Assembly: GCF_020857975.1 (NCBI RefSeq)
Contig: NZ_JACWUO010000002.1
Location: 186,001 to 250,000, forward strand
Source of the DNA: Stenotrophomonas rhizophila
GTDB taxonomy: Bacteria; Pseudomonadota; Gammaproteobacteria; Xanthomonadales; Xanthomonadaceae
DNA length: 64,000 nt
Direction: 5' to 3'
Shown in pieces: positions 34,157 to 46,339 of the stretch. Within the stretch, counting starts at the first letter, position 1. Every line of letters begins with the position of its first letter. The position numbers and the translations under genes are program-made. The notes below the pieces were generated by a model. The model had not been told where the DNA came from and made no database searches. It saw only the letters and a list, made by a program, of their open reading frames with translations.

Positions 34157-35024
34157 GTCCGCGTTCGCGCGCTGGCGCGACCGCATCGAAAGCCAGCTCG
34201 ACGCCTGCCTGCCCGCCCCCGACCACGCGCCGCAGCGCCTGCACCAGGCGATGCGCTATGCGGTACTCGGCGGCGGCAAGCGCATGCGGCCACTGCTGGT
34301 GTATGCCAGCGGCCAGCTGTTTGCCGCCGACGAACACGCGCTGGACACCCCGGCGATGGCCGTTGAACTGATCCACGCCTATTCGCTGGTGCACGACGAC
34401 CTGCCGGCGATGGACGACGACGCGCTGCGCCGCGGCCGGCCGACCACCCATATCGCCTTCGACCAGGCCACCGCGATCCTGGCCGGCGATGCACTGCAGA
34501 CCCGCGCCTTCGGCCTGCTCGCCGACGCGGCGTTGCCGGCCATGCTGCGCGTGCACTGCCTGCAGTCGCTGACCCACGCCTCCGGCGCGGCCGGCATGTG
34601 CGGCGGCCAGGCGCTGGACATCGATGCCACCGGCCAGGCCCAGCCGCTGGAGGCGCTGCAGCGCATGCATGCACTGAAGACCGGCGCGCTGATCCGCGCG
34701 GCGGTGCGCATGGGCGCGCTGTGCGGCGACGCGACGCAGAGCGAGATGCTGCAGCTGGACGATTTCGCCAGCGCGTTGGGCCTGGCCTTCCAGGTGCGCG
34801 ATGACATCCTCGATGTCGAGGCCAGTTCCGAACAGCTCGGCAAGACCGCCGGCAAGGACCAGGCGCAGGCCAAGTCCACCTTCCCCGCCCTGCTCGGCAT
34901 GGACGGCGCCAAGGCGCACCTGGCCATGCTCAACCAGCGCATGCACGACAGCCTGGCCGGTTACGGCGAGCGCGCCGATGCATTGCGTGCGCTGGGGCGG
35001 TTGGCGGTGGAACGTAGTTACTGA
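34146..35024 (+). CDS. ispA: Farnesyl diphosphate synthase
   Basis: A 292-residue prenyltransferase making farnesyl diphosphate (C15) from dimethylallyl and isopentenyl diphosphates. The first Asp-rich motif is DDLPAMDDD (FARM, ~83-91), the second DDILD (SARM, ~220). GGGKRMRP near residue 40 binds isopentenyl diphosphate. Product length is inferred from family likeness. It overlaps xseB by 11 bp, which suggests coupled translation; the usual dxs partner of this pair is not present downstream. Confidence 0.94.
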   Translation: MTVESAFARWRDRIESQLDACLPAPDHAPQRLHQAMRYAVLGGGKRMRPLLVYASGQLFAADEHALDTPAMAVELIHAYSLVHDDLPAMDDDALRRGRPTTHIAFDQATAILAGDALQTRAFGLLADAALPAMLRVHCLQSLTHASGAAGMCGGQALDIDATGQAQPLEALQRMHALKTGALIRAAVRMGALCGDATQSEMLQLDDFASALGLAFQVRDDILDVEASSEQLGKTAGKDQAQAKSTFPALLGMDGAKAHLAMLNQRMHDSLAGYGERADALRALGRLAVERSY

Positions 35025-35044
35025 TACACCGCGCGTTGCGCGGT

Positions 35045-35068
35045 GATCGACCAACGGTCGATCGCTAC
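35045..35068. repeat. SMAG/GTAG repeat
   Basis: GATCGACC (35045-35052) / GGTCGATC (35056-35063), loop AAC, then GCTAC (35064-35068), giving GTAG on the minus strand. It lies 20 bp after the ispA stop. Confidence 0.65.
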
Positions 35069-35082
35069 AGGTGTCGCCAAAA

Positions 35083-35112
35083 AAAACGCCCGGGAATCCC
35101 GGGCGTTTTCTT
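35083..35112. terminator. Bidirectional terminator of ispA and the DUF4870 gene
   Basis: AAAACGCCCGGG (35083-35094) pairs perfectly with CCCGGGCGTTTT (35098-35109), loop AAT, with an A-run on one side and T-run on the other. It separates two convergent genes. Confidence 0.9.
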
Positions 35113-35131
35113 TCCACGCCTGCGCGCTGGA

Positions 35132-35509
35132 TTACTTGATCAGGCGCAGCGTGAACGGGTAGCGGTAGGCTTCACCGTTGTTGGCCTTGACCGCCGCCAG
35201 GATGCACAGCACCAGGTTGGCCACCCATACCGCGGCCAGCATCAGCGTGCCGATCAGCACCACGACCAGGATGCTGGAAATGATGTAGGCGATCATCACG
35301 GTGATCTGGAAGTTCAGCGCTTCCTTGGACTGGTCGACCACGAACGGCTTGCTGCTGTCGTCCTTGTTGACCAGCCAGATGATCAGCGCACCGATGAAGC
35401 CGGTGAAGATACCCAGGATATGGGCCACCAGCGCCATGGTGCGCTGGTCGGACGGCGCCTCACCGGCCGGTGCCGGCGGCGGGGCGGTGACGTTGTCGAA
35501 ATCGCTCAC
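35132..35509 (-). CDS. DUF4870 small membrane protein
   Basis: A 125-residue protein with a Pro/Ala-rich N-terminal tail (~1-25) and three hydrophobic helices (~30-50, ~68-95, ~95-110). The DUF4870 signature VDQSKEALNFQITVMIAYII is clear. The family is of unknown function. It starts at GTG 35509 with AAGGAG six bases upstream; the frame beyond to 35587 has no such site. It converges with ispA on a shared terminator. Confidence 0.85.
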   Translation of the reverse strand: MSDFDNVTAPPPAPAGEAPSDQRTMALVAHILGIFTGFIGALIIWLVNKDDSSKPFVVDQSKEALNFQITVMIAYIISSILVVVLIGTLMLAAVWVANLVLCILAAVKANNGEAYRYPFTLRLIK

Positions 35510-35583
35510 GAGAAACTCCTTGTTCGAATGTGGGTACAGCTGGGCAGGCTCCCCGCCTGCCTGGGCAGCGCCCATAGAATACG

Positions 35584-36951
35584 TCAATCGTTGCCCGCGA
35601 CGGTCATCCGGCCGACCAGGATCGAGCCCACCTGCACGTGCGAGCGGCGGTCCACGTCGGTGCCCACCGCCTCGATGCTGGCGAACATGTCCCTGAGGTT
35701 GCCGGCGATGGTGATGCCGTCCACCGGGTAGGTGATTTCGCCGTTCTCCACGCGGAAACCGCCGGCCCCGCGCGAGTAGTCGCCGGTGACCCCGTTGACG
35801 CCCTGCCCCATCAGTTCGGTGACCAGCAGGCCCTCGCCCATCTGCCGCGCGATCGCGGCCAGGTCGCCGGCATTGGCCCGGACCTGCAGGTTGTGGACGC
35901 CGCCGGCGTTGCCGGTGGTCGGCAGGCCCAGCTTGCGCGCCGAGTAGCTGCCCAGGACATACCGCTGCAGTACCCCGTCGCTGACCAGGGCCGCATTGCG
36001 CGTGGCCACCCCGTCGCCGTCGAACGCCGACGAACGCAGGCCGCGGCGCAGCAGCGGCAGCTCCTCGATGCCGAACCAGTCCGGGAACAGCCGGGTGCCG
36101 ACGCTGTCGAGCAGGAAGCTGGCGCGGCGGTACAGCGCCCCGCCGGACACCGCGCCGAGCAGGTGCCCGATCAGCGAGCGCGCCACCTCCGGCGCGTACA
36201 GCACCGGCATCTGCGCGGTGGCCATCGAGCGCGGCTGCAGCCGGGCCACGGTGCGCGCGGCGGCATGACGGCCGATCGCCGCCGGCGACTCCAGGTCTTC
36301 CCGGGCCAGCGCGCTGCTGTACCAGCCATCGCGCTGCATGCCATCGCCCTGGCCGGCAATCAGCGCACAGCCGATCGAATGGTGGCTGCTGCGCTCGCGG
36401 CCGATGAAGCCATGCGAGTTGGCATATACCGACAGGCTCTGCGCGGTGGCCGCCGAGGCGCCGTCGGAATTGCTGATGCGGCCGTCGGCCTCGCGCCCGG
36501 CCGCCTCGCAGGCCAGGGCCAGGTCCACGGCCTGGTCGGCGCTCAGTTCCCAGGGGTGCCAGCCGTCCAGGTCGGGGAACTGACGGGCCATCAGGGCCGC
36601 ATCGGCCAGCCCGGCCGCATCGTCGTCCTCGGTATGCCGGGCGATCGCGCAGGCCTGGGCCACGGTCGATTCCAGGCTGTCCTCGCGCAGGTCGGCGGTG
36701 CTGGCGCTGCCCTTGCGCTGGCCGAAGTAGACGGTCACCGCGATACCGCGGTCGCGGGTGGCCTCGACCGTCTCGACCTCGCCCAGGCGCACGTTCACAT
36801 CCAGCCCGCGCTCGTCGCTGCAGCTGACCTCGGCCTGGGTCGCGCCCAGGGCCCGGGCCCGCTCCAGCAGGCGCTGGGAGATATCGGCCAGCTGCTCCAG
36901 GCGCTGCAGGCTGTCGTCGGCCGGGGCCACTTCAGGGGAGATCACGTTCAA
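35584..36951 (-). CDS. pmbA: TldD/PmbA family protein PmbA (TldE)
   Basis: A 455-residue cytoplasmic subunit that pairs with TldD in a heterodimeric metalloprotease which trims peptides, such as modified microcins and antitoxins. The N-terminal domain (~20-190) has [19 protein letters not shown] and the C-terminal domain (~230-455) has [10 protein letters not shown] and [18 protein letters not shown]. It has no HExxxH motif of its own; TldD supplies the metal site. It is divergent from darP; the two promoters share 69 bp at 36952-37020. Confidence 0.92.
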   Translation of the reverse strand: MNVISPEVAPADDSLQRLEQLADISQRLLERARALGATQAEVSCSDERGLDVNVRLGEVETVEATRDRGIAVTVYFGQRKGSASTADLREDSLESTVAQACAIARHTEDDDAAGLADAALMARQFPDLDGWHPWELSADQAVDLALACEAAGREADGRISNSDGASAATAQSLSVYANSHGFIGRERSSHHSIGCALIAGQGDGMQRDGWYSSALAREDLESPAAIGRHAAARTVARLQPRSMATAQMPVLYAPEVARSLIGHLLGAVSGGALYRRASFLLDSVGTRLFPDWFGIEELPLLRRGLRSSAFDGDGVATRNAALVSDGVLQRYVLGSYSARKLGLPTTGNAGGVHNLQVRANAGDLAAIARQMGEGLLVTELMGQGVNGVTGDYSRGAGGFRVENGEITYPVDGITIAGNLRDMFASIEAVGTDVDRRSHVQVGSILVGRMTVAGND

Positions 36952-37020
36952 TGCTTTATCCTGTGGGGGTTAGTGCCCGGCGCGACGCGGGGCACAGTTT
37001 ACGGATGTGGAAATAAGACG

Positions 37021-37632
37021 ATGCGCGGACGCGACGAAGAAACCGGTGAATTCCTTGATATCAGCCGCAGCCAGAACCGCCGGGCTGCACTGGACGTGCT
37101 GGCCCTGGGCGAGAAGCTGGTCGCGCTGACCCCGGCCCAGCTGGCCCGCCTGCCGGTGCCCGAAGACCTGCTGCCGCACATCGCCGAGGCCAAGCGGATC
37201 ACCGCCCATATCGCCCACAAGCGCCAGCTGGCGTTCCTGGCCAAGCACATGCGCCGCGAAGACGATGCCGTGCTCGATGCGCTGCGCGACGCGCTGGATG
37301 TCAACAGCGACTCCTCGCGCCGTGAAGTGGCCATGCTGCACCGGGTCGAAGACTGGCGCGAGCGCCTGATGAAGGACGGCGACAAGGCGTTGGGCGCGCT
37401 GCTGGACGAATACCCGCAGGCCGACCGCCAGCAGCTGCGCACGCTGGTGCGCAATGCCCAGGCCGAGCGTGCCAAGAACAAGCCGCCGCGCGCGTTCCGC
37501 GAGATCTACCAGACGCTGCGGGTGCTGATGCTGCCGGCCGCGCTGGGCCTGGAAGGCGTTCACGCCGACCAGGACGAGCAGGACCAGCCGGCCGACACCG
37601 ACACCGATACCGGCGGCAACGCCGAGGACTGA
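37021..37632 (+). CDS. darP: Ribosome-associated protein DarP (YjgA)
   Basis: A 203-residue protein of the DarP/YjgA (DUF615) family, which joins the late 50S subunit assembly intermediates. The conserved [19 protein letters not shown] and a helical core rich in basic residues are present; the tail is acidic with a Asp/Thr-rich stretch (~185-203). It starts at ATG 37021 between pmbA and tldD, its usual company in related genomes. Confidence 0.9.
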   Translation: MRGRDEETGEFLDISRSQNRRAALDVLALGEKLVALTPAQLARLPVPEDLLPHIAEAKRITAHIAHKRQLAFLAKHMRREDDAVLDALRDALDVNSDSSRREVAMLHRVEDWRERLMKDGDKALGALLDEYPQADRQQLRTLVRNAQAERAKNKPPRAFREIYQTLRVLMLPAALGLEGVHADQDEQDQPADTDTDTGGNAED

Positions 37633-37710
37633 GTCCCGGCGCCCGCGCGGCGTAGCCGGCACCGGGCCGGCGACGGCGTGCTCAAACCGTGGCATCGGGC
37701 GCATCCCGGC

Positions 37711-39156
37711 TCAGGCCTGGGTGCCGCCCACGGTGATGCCGTCGATCAGCAGCGACGGCTGGCCCACCCCGACCGGCACGCTCTGGCCATCCTTGCCGCA
37801 GATGCCCACGCCCTCGTCCAGGGCCAGATCGTTGCCGATCATGCGTACCTTCTGCATGGTTTCCGGGCCGTTGCCGATCAGCGTGGCGCCCTTCACCGGC
37901 GCGGTGATCCTGCCGTCTTCGATCAGGTAGGCCTCGGTGGCCGAGAACACGTACTTGCCGCTGGTGATGTCGACCTGGCCGCCGCCGAAATTGACCGCGT
38001 ACAGCCCCTTCTTGACCGAGCGGATCATTTCTTCCGGGTCGTGCTGGCCGGCGCGCATGTAGGTGTTGGTCATGCGCGGCATGGTCATGTGCGCGAACGA
38101 CTCGCGGCGGCCGTTGCCGGTCGGGGCCACGCCCATCAGCCGCGCGTTGAGCGAATCCTGCATGTAGCCGACCAGGATGCCGTCCTCGATCAGCGTGGTG
38201 CACTGGGTCGGGTGGCCCTCGTCGTCGATGTTCAACGAGCCGCGACGACCGTCCAGGGTGCCGTCATCGACGATGGTCACGCCCGGGGCGGCCACGCGCT
38301 CGCCGACCCGGCCGGCATAGACGCTGGTGCCCTTGCGGTTGAAATCGCCTTCCAGGCCGTGGCCCACCGCCTCGTGCAGCAGCACGCCGGGCCAGCCCGG
38401 GCCGAGCACCACGGTCATCACCCCGGCCGGGGCCGGAATCGCCTCCAGGTTGACCAGGGCCTGGCGCAGCGCCTCGCGGGCGAAGCCCTCCGGGCGGCCG
38501 TCGGCGAACAGTTCCTCGTAGCTGTAACGGCCGCCACCGCCGGCATAGCCGGATTCGCGGCGGCCCTGCTGCTCCACGATCACCTGCACGTTCAGCCGTA
38601 CCAGCGGGCGGATGTCGGCGGCCAGCACGCCGTCGCTGCGCGCGATCAGCACTGTGTCCACGCCACCGGACAGGCTCACCATCACCTGCTGCACGCGCGG
38701 GTCGGCCGCGCGCAGGTAGCGGTCCAGGCGCTTGAGCACCTCGACCTTGGCCTCGTTGCCGATGCCGTCGATCGGGTCCAGCGCCGGGTACAGCGCGCGG
38801 CCATTGCCACGCACCAGCGAGCGCGCCTGCTGCGCCCCGCCCTCGCGCGAAATCGCGCGGGCCGAATGGGCCGCCGCCAGCAGCGCATCGCTGTGGATGT
38901 CGTCGGAATAGGCAAAACCGGTCTTCTCGCCGGCGATGGCGCGCACGCCCACGCCCTGCTCGATCGAATGGGCGCCGTCCTTGACGATGCCGTCCTCCAC
39001 GCTCCAGCTTTCGCGGCGCGCATGCTGGAAGTACAGGTCGCCAAAATCGATGCCCGGCCCCAGCAGGGTGCCGAAGGTACGTTCCAGGCCGCCGAAATCC
39101 AGCCCGGCGGGCAGCAGCAGGCGTTGATGGGCAAGGGTGAGTGCGTTGTCGGTCAT
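37711..39156 (-). CDS. tldD: Metalloprotease TldD
   Basis: A 481-residue catalytic subunit of the TldD/PmbA protease. The zinc motif [11 protein letters not shown] (HExxxH) is in the second half (~270), and the conserved [17 protein letters not shown] follows. The predicted role is breakdown of unstructured peptides together with PmbA, which is encoded 2 kb away on the same strand. The start ATG 39156 opens MTDNALTLA; the open frame continues into yhdP but has no better start. Confidence 0.94.
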   Translation of the reverse strand: MTDNALTLAHQRLLLPAGLDFGGLERTFGTLLGPGIDFGDLYFQHARRESWSVEDGIVKDGAHSIEQGVGVRAIAGEKTGFAYSDDIHSDALLAAAHSARAISREGGAQQARSLVRGNGRALYPALDPIDGIGNEAKVEVLKRLDRYLRAADPRVQQVMVSLSGGVDTVLIARSDGVLAADIRPLVRLNVQVIVEQQGRRESGYAGGGGRYSYEELFADGRPEGFAREALRQALVNLEAIPAPAGVMTVVLGPGWPGVLLHEAVGHGLEGDFNRKGTSVYAGRVGERVAAPGVTIVDDGTLDGRRGSLNIDDEGHPTQCTTLIEDGILVGYMQDSLNARLMGVAPTGNGRRESFAHMTMPRMTNTYMRAGQHDPEEMIRSVKKGLYAVNFGGGQVDITSGKYVFSATEAYLIEDGRITAPVKGATLIGNGPETMQKVRMIGNDLALDEGVGICGKDGQSVPVGVGQPSLLIDGITVGGTQA

Positions 39157-39218
39157 GGCATCTATCTGAGGGCGCCGGCCGCTATCGCAAGCCGGGCGCG
39201 GGAACGGGTACATGGGGA

Positions 39219-42200
39219 TCAGCGTACCGGAGGCGGCGCGGCCGCGGCCGGTTTGGGTGCATCGTCGCGGTCGATCACCTCGACCTTGGGCTCGGCCCAG
39301 GGGCCGGTGACCCGGTAGGTCTTGGCGCCGATATTGCCCAGCGGCTTGGACAGCACCGCATTGGCAGCGGCGCCCACGGCCGCGCCGACCGGCCCGCCGG
39401 CCACCGCGCCGACCACGGTCAGCAGGTTGCCCGCGCGCGGGTTGACGTCGATGGTCTGGTCGAACTGCTGGCGGCGCAGGTCGGTCTGGCCGCGGATGCT
39501 GATGTTGGCCGCCGGGCCTTCGATCAGCACCTTGTCGGTGGTGGCCATGCCGTTGGCGAAGGCCAGCGTGCCCTCGACCTGGTTGAAGGCAAAGCCCTTG
39601 GAGAAGAAGTCGCGGAAGTCGAACATCAACCGCCGCGGCAGCTGGGTCACGCTGAGCAGGCCGAGCACGCGGCCGGCGCCGGGCTCCAGCTCCAGCAGCT
39701 GGCCGTTGCGCGCCTGCACCTGCAGCTGGCCCTGCAGCGCCCCCAGCTGGAAGTCCGAGGGGCCGCCCTGCCAGCCGGCATCCAGGCTCAACTGGCCCTG
39801 GCCGCCGCGCAGCTGGCCGCCGTAGTCCAGGTTCTGCATCAGCCCGCCCAGGTCCTCGCTCTTGACCTGCACGGTGACCTGGGTGCGCGCCGCTTCGCCC
39901 ATGCCCAGCCAGCGGCCCTGGATGTCGATGGCCTGCCTGGGCGCGCGGAACTGCAGCTGGTCCACGTTCAGGCCGTTGCCGAACGGGCGCGTGCGCAGCG
40001 TCGCCTGGCCGAGCACGGCCTTGCCGAACTGCAGGTCGTCGATATCCAGCGACAGCGGCGGAATCTTTGCCGGGTTGGTGTCGTTGGCACTGGCCTGGAC
40101 CCGGGCCGGCAGGGTGGCATCGGGCGGCAGCAGGATCGGCGCGCCGTCGGACGGCACCTTGGCCGGGGTGGGCAGGGATTGCCAGTGCACCCGGCTGAGC
40201 TTGCCGACGATGGTGCCGCCATCGGCATTGGGCACGCTCAGGCTGCCGGCCAGCGACGGGCCGTCCAGGCGCACGTCCACCCCGCTGGCGTTCGGCCGCA
40301 GCTGCAGCCGGGTCTGCGCGAACACCCCACCGGCCAGCAACAACTGGCCGACCTGCACATCGACCTGGCGCAGCGGCATCGGGTCCGGGTCGCCGCCACC
40401 GCCACCGGGCGAGCGGGCCAGGCCGATCCATTCCAGCGCGTCCAGCGAACCGCTGCGGCCGTTCACCGCCAGGCCGCTGGCCGGCGGGTCGCGGTCGACG
40501 CGGCTGCTGCCGAGGGTGACCTGCACCCCGGTCTGGTTGTTGTGGGTGCGCGCGGCCAGCGCCAGCCGTTGGCCGAAGGCCACATCGACCCGGCCACTGT
40601 CCATCGGCAGCTGCGCGTTGACCGTGGTCGCCAGCGGCACCGGCGCGGCCTTGTCCAGCGGCGCCGGCAGGTCCAGCCGGGTGCCGACCAGGTCCGAACG
40701 CAGGGTCAGCAGGGTCGGCGGCGTGGTCCTGGCCCCGGGCGCGACCTTGGGCAGGGTCACCCCGATGGTCCAACGCGAGGTGCCCGCGATGTACGGCTTG
40801 AGCCAGCTCAACGCCGCCGCGCGGTCCAGCAGCGTGCCGGCATCCAGCGACGCGCTCAGTTCCGATTCAAAGGCCTGCAGCGGGTCGCGCACATAGCCGC
40901 CGGCGCGCAGGCTGAGCAGCCCGTCCTGGCCGAGGTGGTGCACCGCCAGGTTGTCGGCACCGAAACCATCGCGGCTGTACCTGGCCTGCCCGCGCATGGC
41001 CTCGAAGGTCAGGTCGAAACGCTTGTCGGCCAGCTTGGCGCCGGCCAGCTCGACCGTGCCGTGCAGGTGGCCGCCGCCTTCGTCGGGGCGCAACGGCTGC
41101 AGCAGGTCGAAGTTGACCGCAGCCGGGCCGCTGGCGGTGAGGTTGTCCAGGGTATCGCCATAGGTGGCCTGCAGCGGGCTCTGCTTGAGCATGGCCAGCA
41201 GCGCGCCGGCGTCGCTGCGGGTGGTGGCCTTGACGTACAGCGGGGTCTGGCCGAAATCGGCGATGCCCGCATCGAAGTGGTTCACCGCCACCCCGGCCAG
41301 GTCGCCGCTGCCATGCAGTTCGAAGCCCGGGCCGATGAAGGCGATATCGGCATCGACCTTGCCCATCGCCGGCCAGTCGCGCTGGAAGGCGATGGTGCCG
41401 TTGCTGATATGCCCGGTGGCCTCGAAGCGGCCGTTGTTGCGGTCGAACGGCCAGTCGTCCAGGTCGCCGGTGACCAGGCCGACGCCACCACGCACCTGGC
41501 CGGACACCAGCGCGGCGTCCAGCCAGTCGGTGGCGCGCTTGCTCATCCTGGAATGCACCCAGAAACGCTTGGCCGTGGTCATCGGCACATCGTCGATGCG
41601 CGCGGCCAGCTGCATCCACGGCCGGCTGCCGTCGCCCTGGAACCACACGCTGCCACGCACGTCGGCGGCATAGTCGGTGCCCTGCACGCGCAGTGCCGGG
41701 GTGCCCACCCGCCAGCCACCGGCCTCGTCGCGCCAGCCGACCAGGCTGCCGGCCAGGCGCACGTCGTGGCGCTGGCCGAAACCGCTGGGCCAATCGAACT
41801 GCAGGGTGCGGGTGGGCTGCAGGTCCAACTGGAAGCCGTCGGCATCCCCGCTGAAACGCCCGCCCACCCCGCCCAGGCCGGGCGCATGGCCGACTGCGGC
41901 AAAGCCGATGTCGTCCAGTTCGCCCTGGATGGACAGCGCGCCGTCGCGTTGCCCGGCTATCCGCACCCGGCTCATCCGCGCATGCGGGGCGGCCTGCAGC
42001 AGCCACCGGCGCAGGCCCGGTTCGACCCGGTCGCTGAGCGCCAGCGCGCGCAGCAGCGCAGTGGCATCGATATTGTCCCCGGCCAGCGCGTAGTGCTGGC
42101 CGCCGGCCAGCAGCAGCCCGTCCAGGCGTTGCACCTGCGCACCGCCGGCCAGGCCGATGCGCAACTGCGGCGCATCGGCGCGCCAGCCGCCGCGCACCCA

Positions 42201-43091
42201 GCGCCAGCGCGCACGCAACTGCAGGGTGTCCAGTGCAAGCTGCGGCCGGGTGCCGTCGGCCAGCAGCGCGCCGCGCAGGCGCAGGCCGGCCAGGTCGGCA
42301 TCGGCGGTGACCATCACCACCCGGTGGTCGCGCAGGTCCACCCAGGCGTTGAGCTGCCCGCCGCCCTGCTGCAATGCCACCCCACCGAACTGCAGCAGGC
42401 GCGACCAGGCGCGGAAATCGGCCGGGTCGGCCGACAGCCAGGCCTGGCCGTTGCCCTGCGCGCGTTCGAAATCCAGCACCGCGGTCAGCGGCGCGGCGGC
42501 CGGGTCGGCCCAGGCGCGTGCGCCGACGCGCAGGCGCTGGCCGTTCACGCGCAGGCGCAGGTCGATGCGCGGCAGCTGCGCGTGCAGGTCCAGCGAGGGT
42601 GCCTCCACGCTCAGCCGGCCGCCGATCACCTGCAGCTCACCCAGGCGGCGCAGCGCCTCCAGCGGATCGCCGCTGCCGCCCTGCGGCAAGCCGCGCACCG
42701 ACCAGCGGCCGTCGTCGGCGCGCTCCAGCACCAGCGCCAGCCCACGCAGGCGCAGTTCGGTCAACGAATGCCCGGGCAGCAGCCCGGCGTACATCGACAC
42801 CAGCACCTCGGCCTCGCCGATGACGATGCCCTGCCCCTGGCCGATGCGCAGGCCCTTGAGTTGCAGCAGCGGGCCGCGCCGGGTCCAGGTGGTATCAAGA
42901 TGGTCGAACCGTACCGGCTGGCCGGCGCGCGCGCTCAGCCAGGCCGCCACCTTGTCGGGGTGGCGCTCGGCCAGGGGCAGCAGCTGGCTGACGGTGCCCA
43001 CCAGCACCGCCACCACCACCAGCACGATCGCCATGGCGTAGACGGCATGGCGGCGAATCCTTCGCAGTCGCAGTCGCAGCGGCGTGGTCAT
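39219..43091 (-). CDS. yhdP: YhdP, AsmA-like envelope lipid-transport protein
   Basis: A 1290-residue protein anchored by a single N-terminal helix (~15-35, [15 protein letters not shown]), with the rest in the periplasm as a long repeat-rich beta-structure. The DUF3971 (~350-650) and AsmA-like C-terminal domains (~900-1230) fit YhdP, which with TamB and YdbH carries phospholipids to the outer membrane. It lies between rng and tldD, the standard order. The start MTTPLRLRL at 43091 is preferred over 43115. It ends with an Ala/Pro-rich tail. Confidence 0.9.
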   Translation of the reverse strand: MTTPLRLRLRRIRRHAVYAMAIVLVVVAVLVGTVSQLLPLAERHPDKVAAWLSARAGQPVRFDHLDTTWTRRGPLLQLKGLRIGQGQGIVIGEAEVLVSMYAGLLPGHSLTELRLRGLALVLERADDGRWSVRGLPQGGSGDPLEALRRLGELQVIGGRLSVEAPSLDLHAQLPRIDLRLRVNGQRLRVGARAWADPAAAPLTAVLDFERAQGNGQAWLSADPADFRAWSRLLQFGGVALQQGGGQLNAWVDLRDHRVVMVTADADLAGLRLRGALLADGTRPQLALDTLQLRARWRWVRGGWRADAPQLRIGLAGGAQVQRLDGLLLAGGQHYALAGDNIDATALLRALALSDRVEPGLRRWLLQAAPHARMSRVRIAGQRDGALSIQGELDDIGFAAVGHAPGLGGVGGRFSGDADGFQLDLQPTRTLQFDWPSGFGQRHDVRLAGSLVGWRDEAGGWRVGTPALRVQGTDYAADVRGSVWFQGDGSRPWMQLAARIDDVPMTTAKRFWVHSRMSKRATDWLDAALVSGQVRGGVGLVTGDLDDWPFDRNNGRFEATGHISNGTIAFQRDWPAMGKVDADIAFIGPGFELHGSGDLAGVAVNHFDAGIADFGQTPLYVKATTRSDAGALLAMLKQSPLQATYGDTLDNLTASGPAAVNFDLLQPLRPDEGGGHLHGTVELAGAKLADKRFDLTFEAMRGQARYSRDGFGADNLAVHHLGQDGLLSLRAGGYVRDPLQAFESELSASLDAGTLLDRAAALSWLKPYIAGTSRWTIGVTLPKVAPGARTTPPTLLTLRSDLVGTRLDLPAPLDKAAPVPLATTVNAQLPMDSGRVDVAFGQRLALAARTHNNQTGVQVTLGSSRVDRDPPASGLAVNGRSGSLDALEWIGLARSPGGGGGDPDPMPLRQVDVQVGQLLLAGGVFAQTRLQLRPNASGVDVRLDGPSLAGSLSVPNADGGTIVGKLSRVHWQSLPTPAKVPSDGAPILLPPDATLPARVQASANDTNPAKIPPLSLDIDDLQFGKAVLGQATLRTRPFGNGLNVDQLQFRAPRQAIDIQGRWLGMGEAARTQVTVQVKSEDLGGLMQNLDYGGQLRGGQGQLSLDAGWQGGPSDFQLGALQGQLQVQARNGQLLELEPGAGRVLGLLSVTQLPRRLMFDFRDFFSKGFAFNQVEGTLAFANGMATTDKVLIEGPAANISIRGQTDLRRQQFDQTIDVNPRAGNLLTVVGAVAGGPVGAAVGAAANAVLSKPLGNIGAKTYRVTGPWAEPKVEVIDRDDAPKPAAAAPPPVR

Positions 43092-43136
43092 CGGCACGCA
43101 TACCTGCCCGCGCACCAGGGCGCAGGCAGGCGAAGG

Positions 43137-44624
43137 TCAGAGCAGCACGACATCGAACTGCTCCTGCAGGTACTGCTCGTCGGCCTGGAAGCGGATCGAC
43201 TTGCCAAGGAATTCTTCCAGTTCGGCCACCGCCGCCGATTCCTCGTCGGTGATCCGCGCCACCACCTTGGACGAGGCGATCACCAGCAGCCGCGCCGCAT
43301 CGAACTGGCGCACCGCACGGGTGATCTCGCGGAAGATTTCGTAGGTGACCGTTTCGGCGGTCTTGATCGAGCCGCGCCCGCTGCATTCCGGGCAGGGTTC
43401 GGACAGCTGCCGTTCCAGGCTTTCCACGGTGCGCTTGCGGGTCATCTCGACCAGCCCCAGCGGCGAGAAATCGTAGACGGTGGTCTTGGCATGGTCGCGC
43501 GCCAGCGCCTTTTCCAGCGTGCGCAGCACCTGGCGGCGGTGTTCGGCGTCATCCATGTCGATGAAGTCGATGATGATGATCCCGCCCAGGTTGCGCAGCC
43601 GCAGCTGGCGGGCCACCGCCTGGGCCGCCTCCAGGTTGGTGCGGAACACGGTTTCTTCCAGGTTGCGCTGGCCCAGGAACGAACCGGTGTTCACATCGAT
43701 GGTGGTCATCGCCTCGGTCTGGTCGATCACCAGGTAGCCGCCGGACTTGAGCGGCACCTGCTTGTCCAGCGCGCGGCCGATCTCGTCCTCGACCCCGAAC
43801 ATGTCGAAGATCGGGCGGTCGCCGCTGTACAGCTCGAGCTTTTCGGCCAGCACCGGCATGTACTTGGCCACGAAGGCCTGCAGCTGGGTGAAGGTTTCCT
43901 TGGAGTCGACCTTGACCTTGTCCACGTCCTTGCGGATCAGGTCGCGCACCGAACGCAGCGGCAGGCTCAGGTCTTCATAGATCACGCTCAGCGGGGCGGC
44001 GTCGCGGCCGCGGCGCTCGACCACGTTCCAGACCCGCGACAGGTAGGCCACGTCCTCGGCGATGGCCTCGGCCGGCTGGCCCTCGGCGTTGGTGCGCACG
44101 ATGTAGCCGTAGCCACCGTGCTGGGCCGACAGCTCGGTGACCAGGCTCTTCAGCCGGGCGCGCTCGGTTTCGTCCTCGATCCGCGCCGACACCCCGACCA
44201 CCTTGGACTGCGGCAGCAGCACCATGTAGCGCGAGGGAATGCTGATCTGGGTGGTCAGGCGCGCACCCTTGGTCCCGATCGGGTCCTTGACCACCTGCAC
44301 CACGATGTCCTGGCCGTCGCGCAGCAGCTCCACGATCGGCACCGACGACGGCGGCGGCAGGGTGGTGCCCTCGGTATCGGCGCTGGCCACCGGGGCCGGG
44401 CGGATCACATCATTGGCGTGCAGGAACGCGGCGCGCTCCAGCCCGACCTCGACGAAGGCCGCCTGCATGCCCGGCATCACCCGCTGCACCTTGCCCTTGT
44501 AGATGTTGCCGACCACCCCGCGGCGCCAGCCGCGCTCGATGTGCAGTTCCTGCAGCATGCCGTTTTCGATGACGGCCACGCGGGTTTCGCGCGGGGTGAC
44601 ATTGACCAGGATTTCTTCAGACAT
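43137..44624 (-). CDS. rng: Ribonuclease G
   Basis: A 495-residue endoribonuclease of the RNase E/G family that cleaves AU-rich single-stranded RNA and matures the 5' end of 16S rRNA. The N-terminal S1-like domain (~35-130) and the catalytic residues in [12 protein letters not shown] are visible. The zinc-link cysteines are in CPECSGRG near residue 410. The start ATG 44624 overlaps the maf stop by 8 bp, so maf and rng are cotranscribed. The C-terminal scaffold of RNase E is absent, as expected for RNase G. Confidence 0.94.
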   Translation of the reverse strand: MSEEILVNVTPRETRVAVIENGMLQELHIERGWRRGVVGNIYKGKVQRVMPGMQAAFVEVGLERAAFLHANDVIRPAPVASADTEGTTLPPPSSVPIVELLRDGQDIVVQVVKDPIGTKGARLTTQISIPSRYMVLLPQSKVVGVSARIEDETERARLKSLVTELSAQHGGYGYIVRTNAEGQPAEAIAEDVAYLSRVWNVVERRGRDAAPLSVIYEDLSLPLRSVRDLIRKDVDKVKVDSKETFTQLQAFVAKYMPVLAEKLELYSGDRPIFDMFGVEDEIGRALDKQVPLKSGGYLVIDQTEAMTTIDVNTGSFLGQRNLEETVFRTNLEAAQAVARQLRLRNLGGIIIIDFIDMDDAEHRRQVLRTLEKALARDHAKTTVYDFSPLGLVEMTRKRTVESLERQLSEPCPECSGRGSIKTAETVTYEIFREITRAVRQFDAARLLVIASSKVVARITDEESAAVAELEEFLGKSIRFQADEQYLQEQFDVVLL

Positions 44625-45225
44625 GGGCGGCGCCCTCCGTTGGCGTGGTGAAAGCAGCGGGCGAAACGCCAAACGCCTGCAGCAACTGCTCGGTCTGTTG
44701 CAGGGGCAAACCCATCACACCCGAATAGCTTCCCGCCAGATGGCGGATGAATCGTTCGGCGCCGCCCTGGATCGCGTACGCGCCGGCCTTGCCCATCGGT
44801 TCGCCGCCGGCCACATAGGCGGCGATGGCGTCCTGGCCGATGTCGATGAAGCTCACCTCCGACACCACCAGCACGCTGTCCTGGCGCCCGTGGGCGGCCA
44901 GCGCCACGGCGGTCATCACCTGGTGGGTGCGCCCGGACAACGCCTGCAGCATCGCGCAGGCATCGGCGGCGTCGACCGGCTTGCCGAACACCCGGCCCTC
45001 CAGCACCACCTCGGTGTCGGCGCCGAGCACCACCGCATCGGCCGCGTCGGCCAGCAGGGCCAGCCCGGCGCGCGCCTTGTCGGCGGCCACCCGCTGCACA
45101 TAATGGCGGGCCGGCTCGTCGGCGGCACGGACTTCGGGCACCTCAAGGTCCAACGCGCGGAACGGTCGGTCCAGGCGCGCCAGCAGTTGGGTTCGTCGGG
45201 GGGAGCGGGAGGCAAGATAAAGCAT
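44617..45225 (-). CDS. maf: Maf family nucleoside triphosphate pyrophosphatase (YhdE type)
   Basis: A 202-residue housecleaning pyrophosphatase that hydrolyses dTTP, UTP and modified nucleotides to monophosphates. The motif [10 protein letters not shown] near the N-terminus and [16 protein letters not shown] in the middle are signatures. The YhdE rather than YceF type is inferred from the N-terminal sequence and its link to rng. ATG 45225. It overlaps rng by 8 bp. Confidence 0.92.
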   Translation of the reverse strand: MLYLASRSPRRTQLLARLDRPFRALDLEVPEVRAADEPARHYVQRVAADKARAGLALLADAADAVVLGADTEVVLEGRVFGKPVDAADACAMLQALSGRTHQVMTAVALAAHGRQDSVLVVSEVSFIDIGQDAIAAYVAGGEPMGKAGAYAIQGGAERFIRHLAGSYSGVMGLPLQQTEQLLQAFGVSPAAFTTPTEGAAHV

Positions 45226-45354
45226 CGTCGAAGCATAACCTGCGTGCCCTGTCTGAATCGAAAGCAACCACTCCGAATCGTCATCAACCCCGGAAAAGCT
45301 CACGACACGTTCATCGCCCCGACACCACCCTCACGCCTTCACAAGGAGATCCAC

Positions 45355-46089
45355 ATGCGCCGCCTGTCCCTGTCCCCGTTGCTGCTCGCCCTGTCCCTTG
45401 CCCTGGGAACCTCGATGACCGCCCACGCCCAGACCCAGCCTGCCGTCGCCGTCGCCGCCGACAGCACCCTGCTCAACATCTCGGCCAACGCCGAAGCCAA
45501 GCGCGTGCCCGACGTGGCCACGCTGTCGGCCGGCGTGGTCACCCAGGCCGCCGATGGCAACACCGCCATGCGCCAGAACGCCGAACAGATGGTCAAGGTG
45601 CTGGCCGCAGTGAAGGCCGCCGGCATCGCCGACCGCGACGTGCAGACCAGCGGGGTCAACCTCAGCCCGCAGTACCGCTACGCCGACAACGAGGCGCCGA
45701 AGATCACCGGCTACCAGGCCAGCAACACGGTCAACCTGAAGGTGCGCGACATCGCCAAGCTGGGCAAGGTGCTGGACGTGCTGGCCGCGCAGGGCGCCAA
45801 CCAGATCAACGGCCCGCAGTTCGAGATCGACCAGCCCGAACCGGTCTATGACGAGGCCCGCCTGGCCGCGCTGAAGAAGGCCCAGGCCCGCGCCGAGACC
45901 TACGCCAAGTCGCTGGGCCTGCGCGTGCGCCGCATCGTCAGCATTTCCGAGAGCGGCGGCGGCAACTTCCGCCCGGTGATGATGATGGCCAAGTCGGCCG
46001 GCATGGCCGCCGACGCGGCCACCCCGGTGTCGCCGGGCGAGTCGACGGTCTCGGTCAACCTGGACGTGGTGTTCGACCTGGGCCGGTAA
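45355..46089 (+). CDS. Exported SIMPL-domain (DUF541) protein
   Basis: A 244-residue exported protein. Signal peptide ~1-26 (ALSLALGTSMTAHAQ). The SIMPL domain (~40-240) shows ISANAEAKRVPDVATLSAGV and the conserved LKKAQARAETYAKSLG. Such proteins have no known catalytic activity; some relate to oxidative stress. ATG 45355 follows AAGGAGA. It diverges from maf, and a hairpin follows the stop. Confidence 0.85.
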   Translation: MRRLSLSPLLLALSLALGTSMTAHAQTQPAVAVAADSTLLNISANAEAKRVPDVATLSAGVVTQAADGNTAMRQNAEQMVKVLAAVKAAGIADRDVQTSGVNLSPQYRYADNEAPKITGYQASNTVNLKVRDIAKLGKVLDVLAAQGANQINGPQFEIDQPEPVYDEARLAALKKAQARAETYAKSLGLRVRRIVSISESGGGNFRPVMMMAKSAGMAADAATPVSPGESTVSVNLDVVFDLGR

Positions 46090-46101
46090 TGCCTCGAGGG
46101 C

Positions 46102-46160
46102 GGTGCGGACCAATGGTCCGCACCGGCCGTGTTGCGACGACGGCGCCTGCGGGCGCCGTC
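46102..46160. repeat. SMAG-like hairpin and terminator-like stem after the SIMPL gene
   Basis: GGTGCGGACC (46102-46111) / GGTCCGCACC (46115-46124), loop AAT, resembles a SMAG unit but lacks a GTAG. A second stem GACGGCGCC/GGCGCCGTC near 46138-46160 follows, a likely terminator for the SIMPL gene. Confidence 0.55.
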
Positions 46161-46339
46161 ATGCTGTGCGCGGTTCTTTCCTGAGCGCCAGCCAAACACC
46201 CACCGCCGCCCTGACTTCCGGCCCGTGCCCGGCTCGGGTATTGCTGTCATTGCGCGGCCCCGTGTTGTGCCCCACCGCAACCCCACCGGCCGCGCCTGCA
46301 CGTTTGATGTTCCCGCACATCTGGCAAGGAGAGTGGAGC

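Noticed and set aside
39141-44651. A 1836-codon plus-strand open frame opposite yhdP and rng.
   Set aside because: Antisense shadow of two well-supported genes in GC-rich DNA; composition is Arg/Ala/Gln-rich with no domains.
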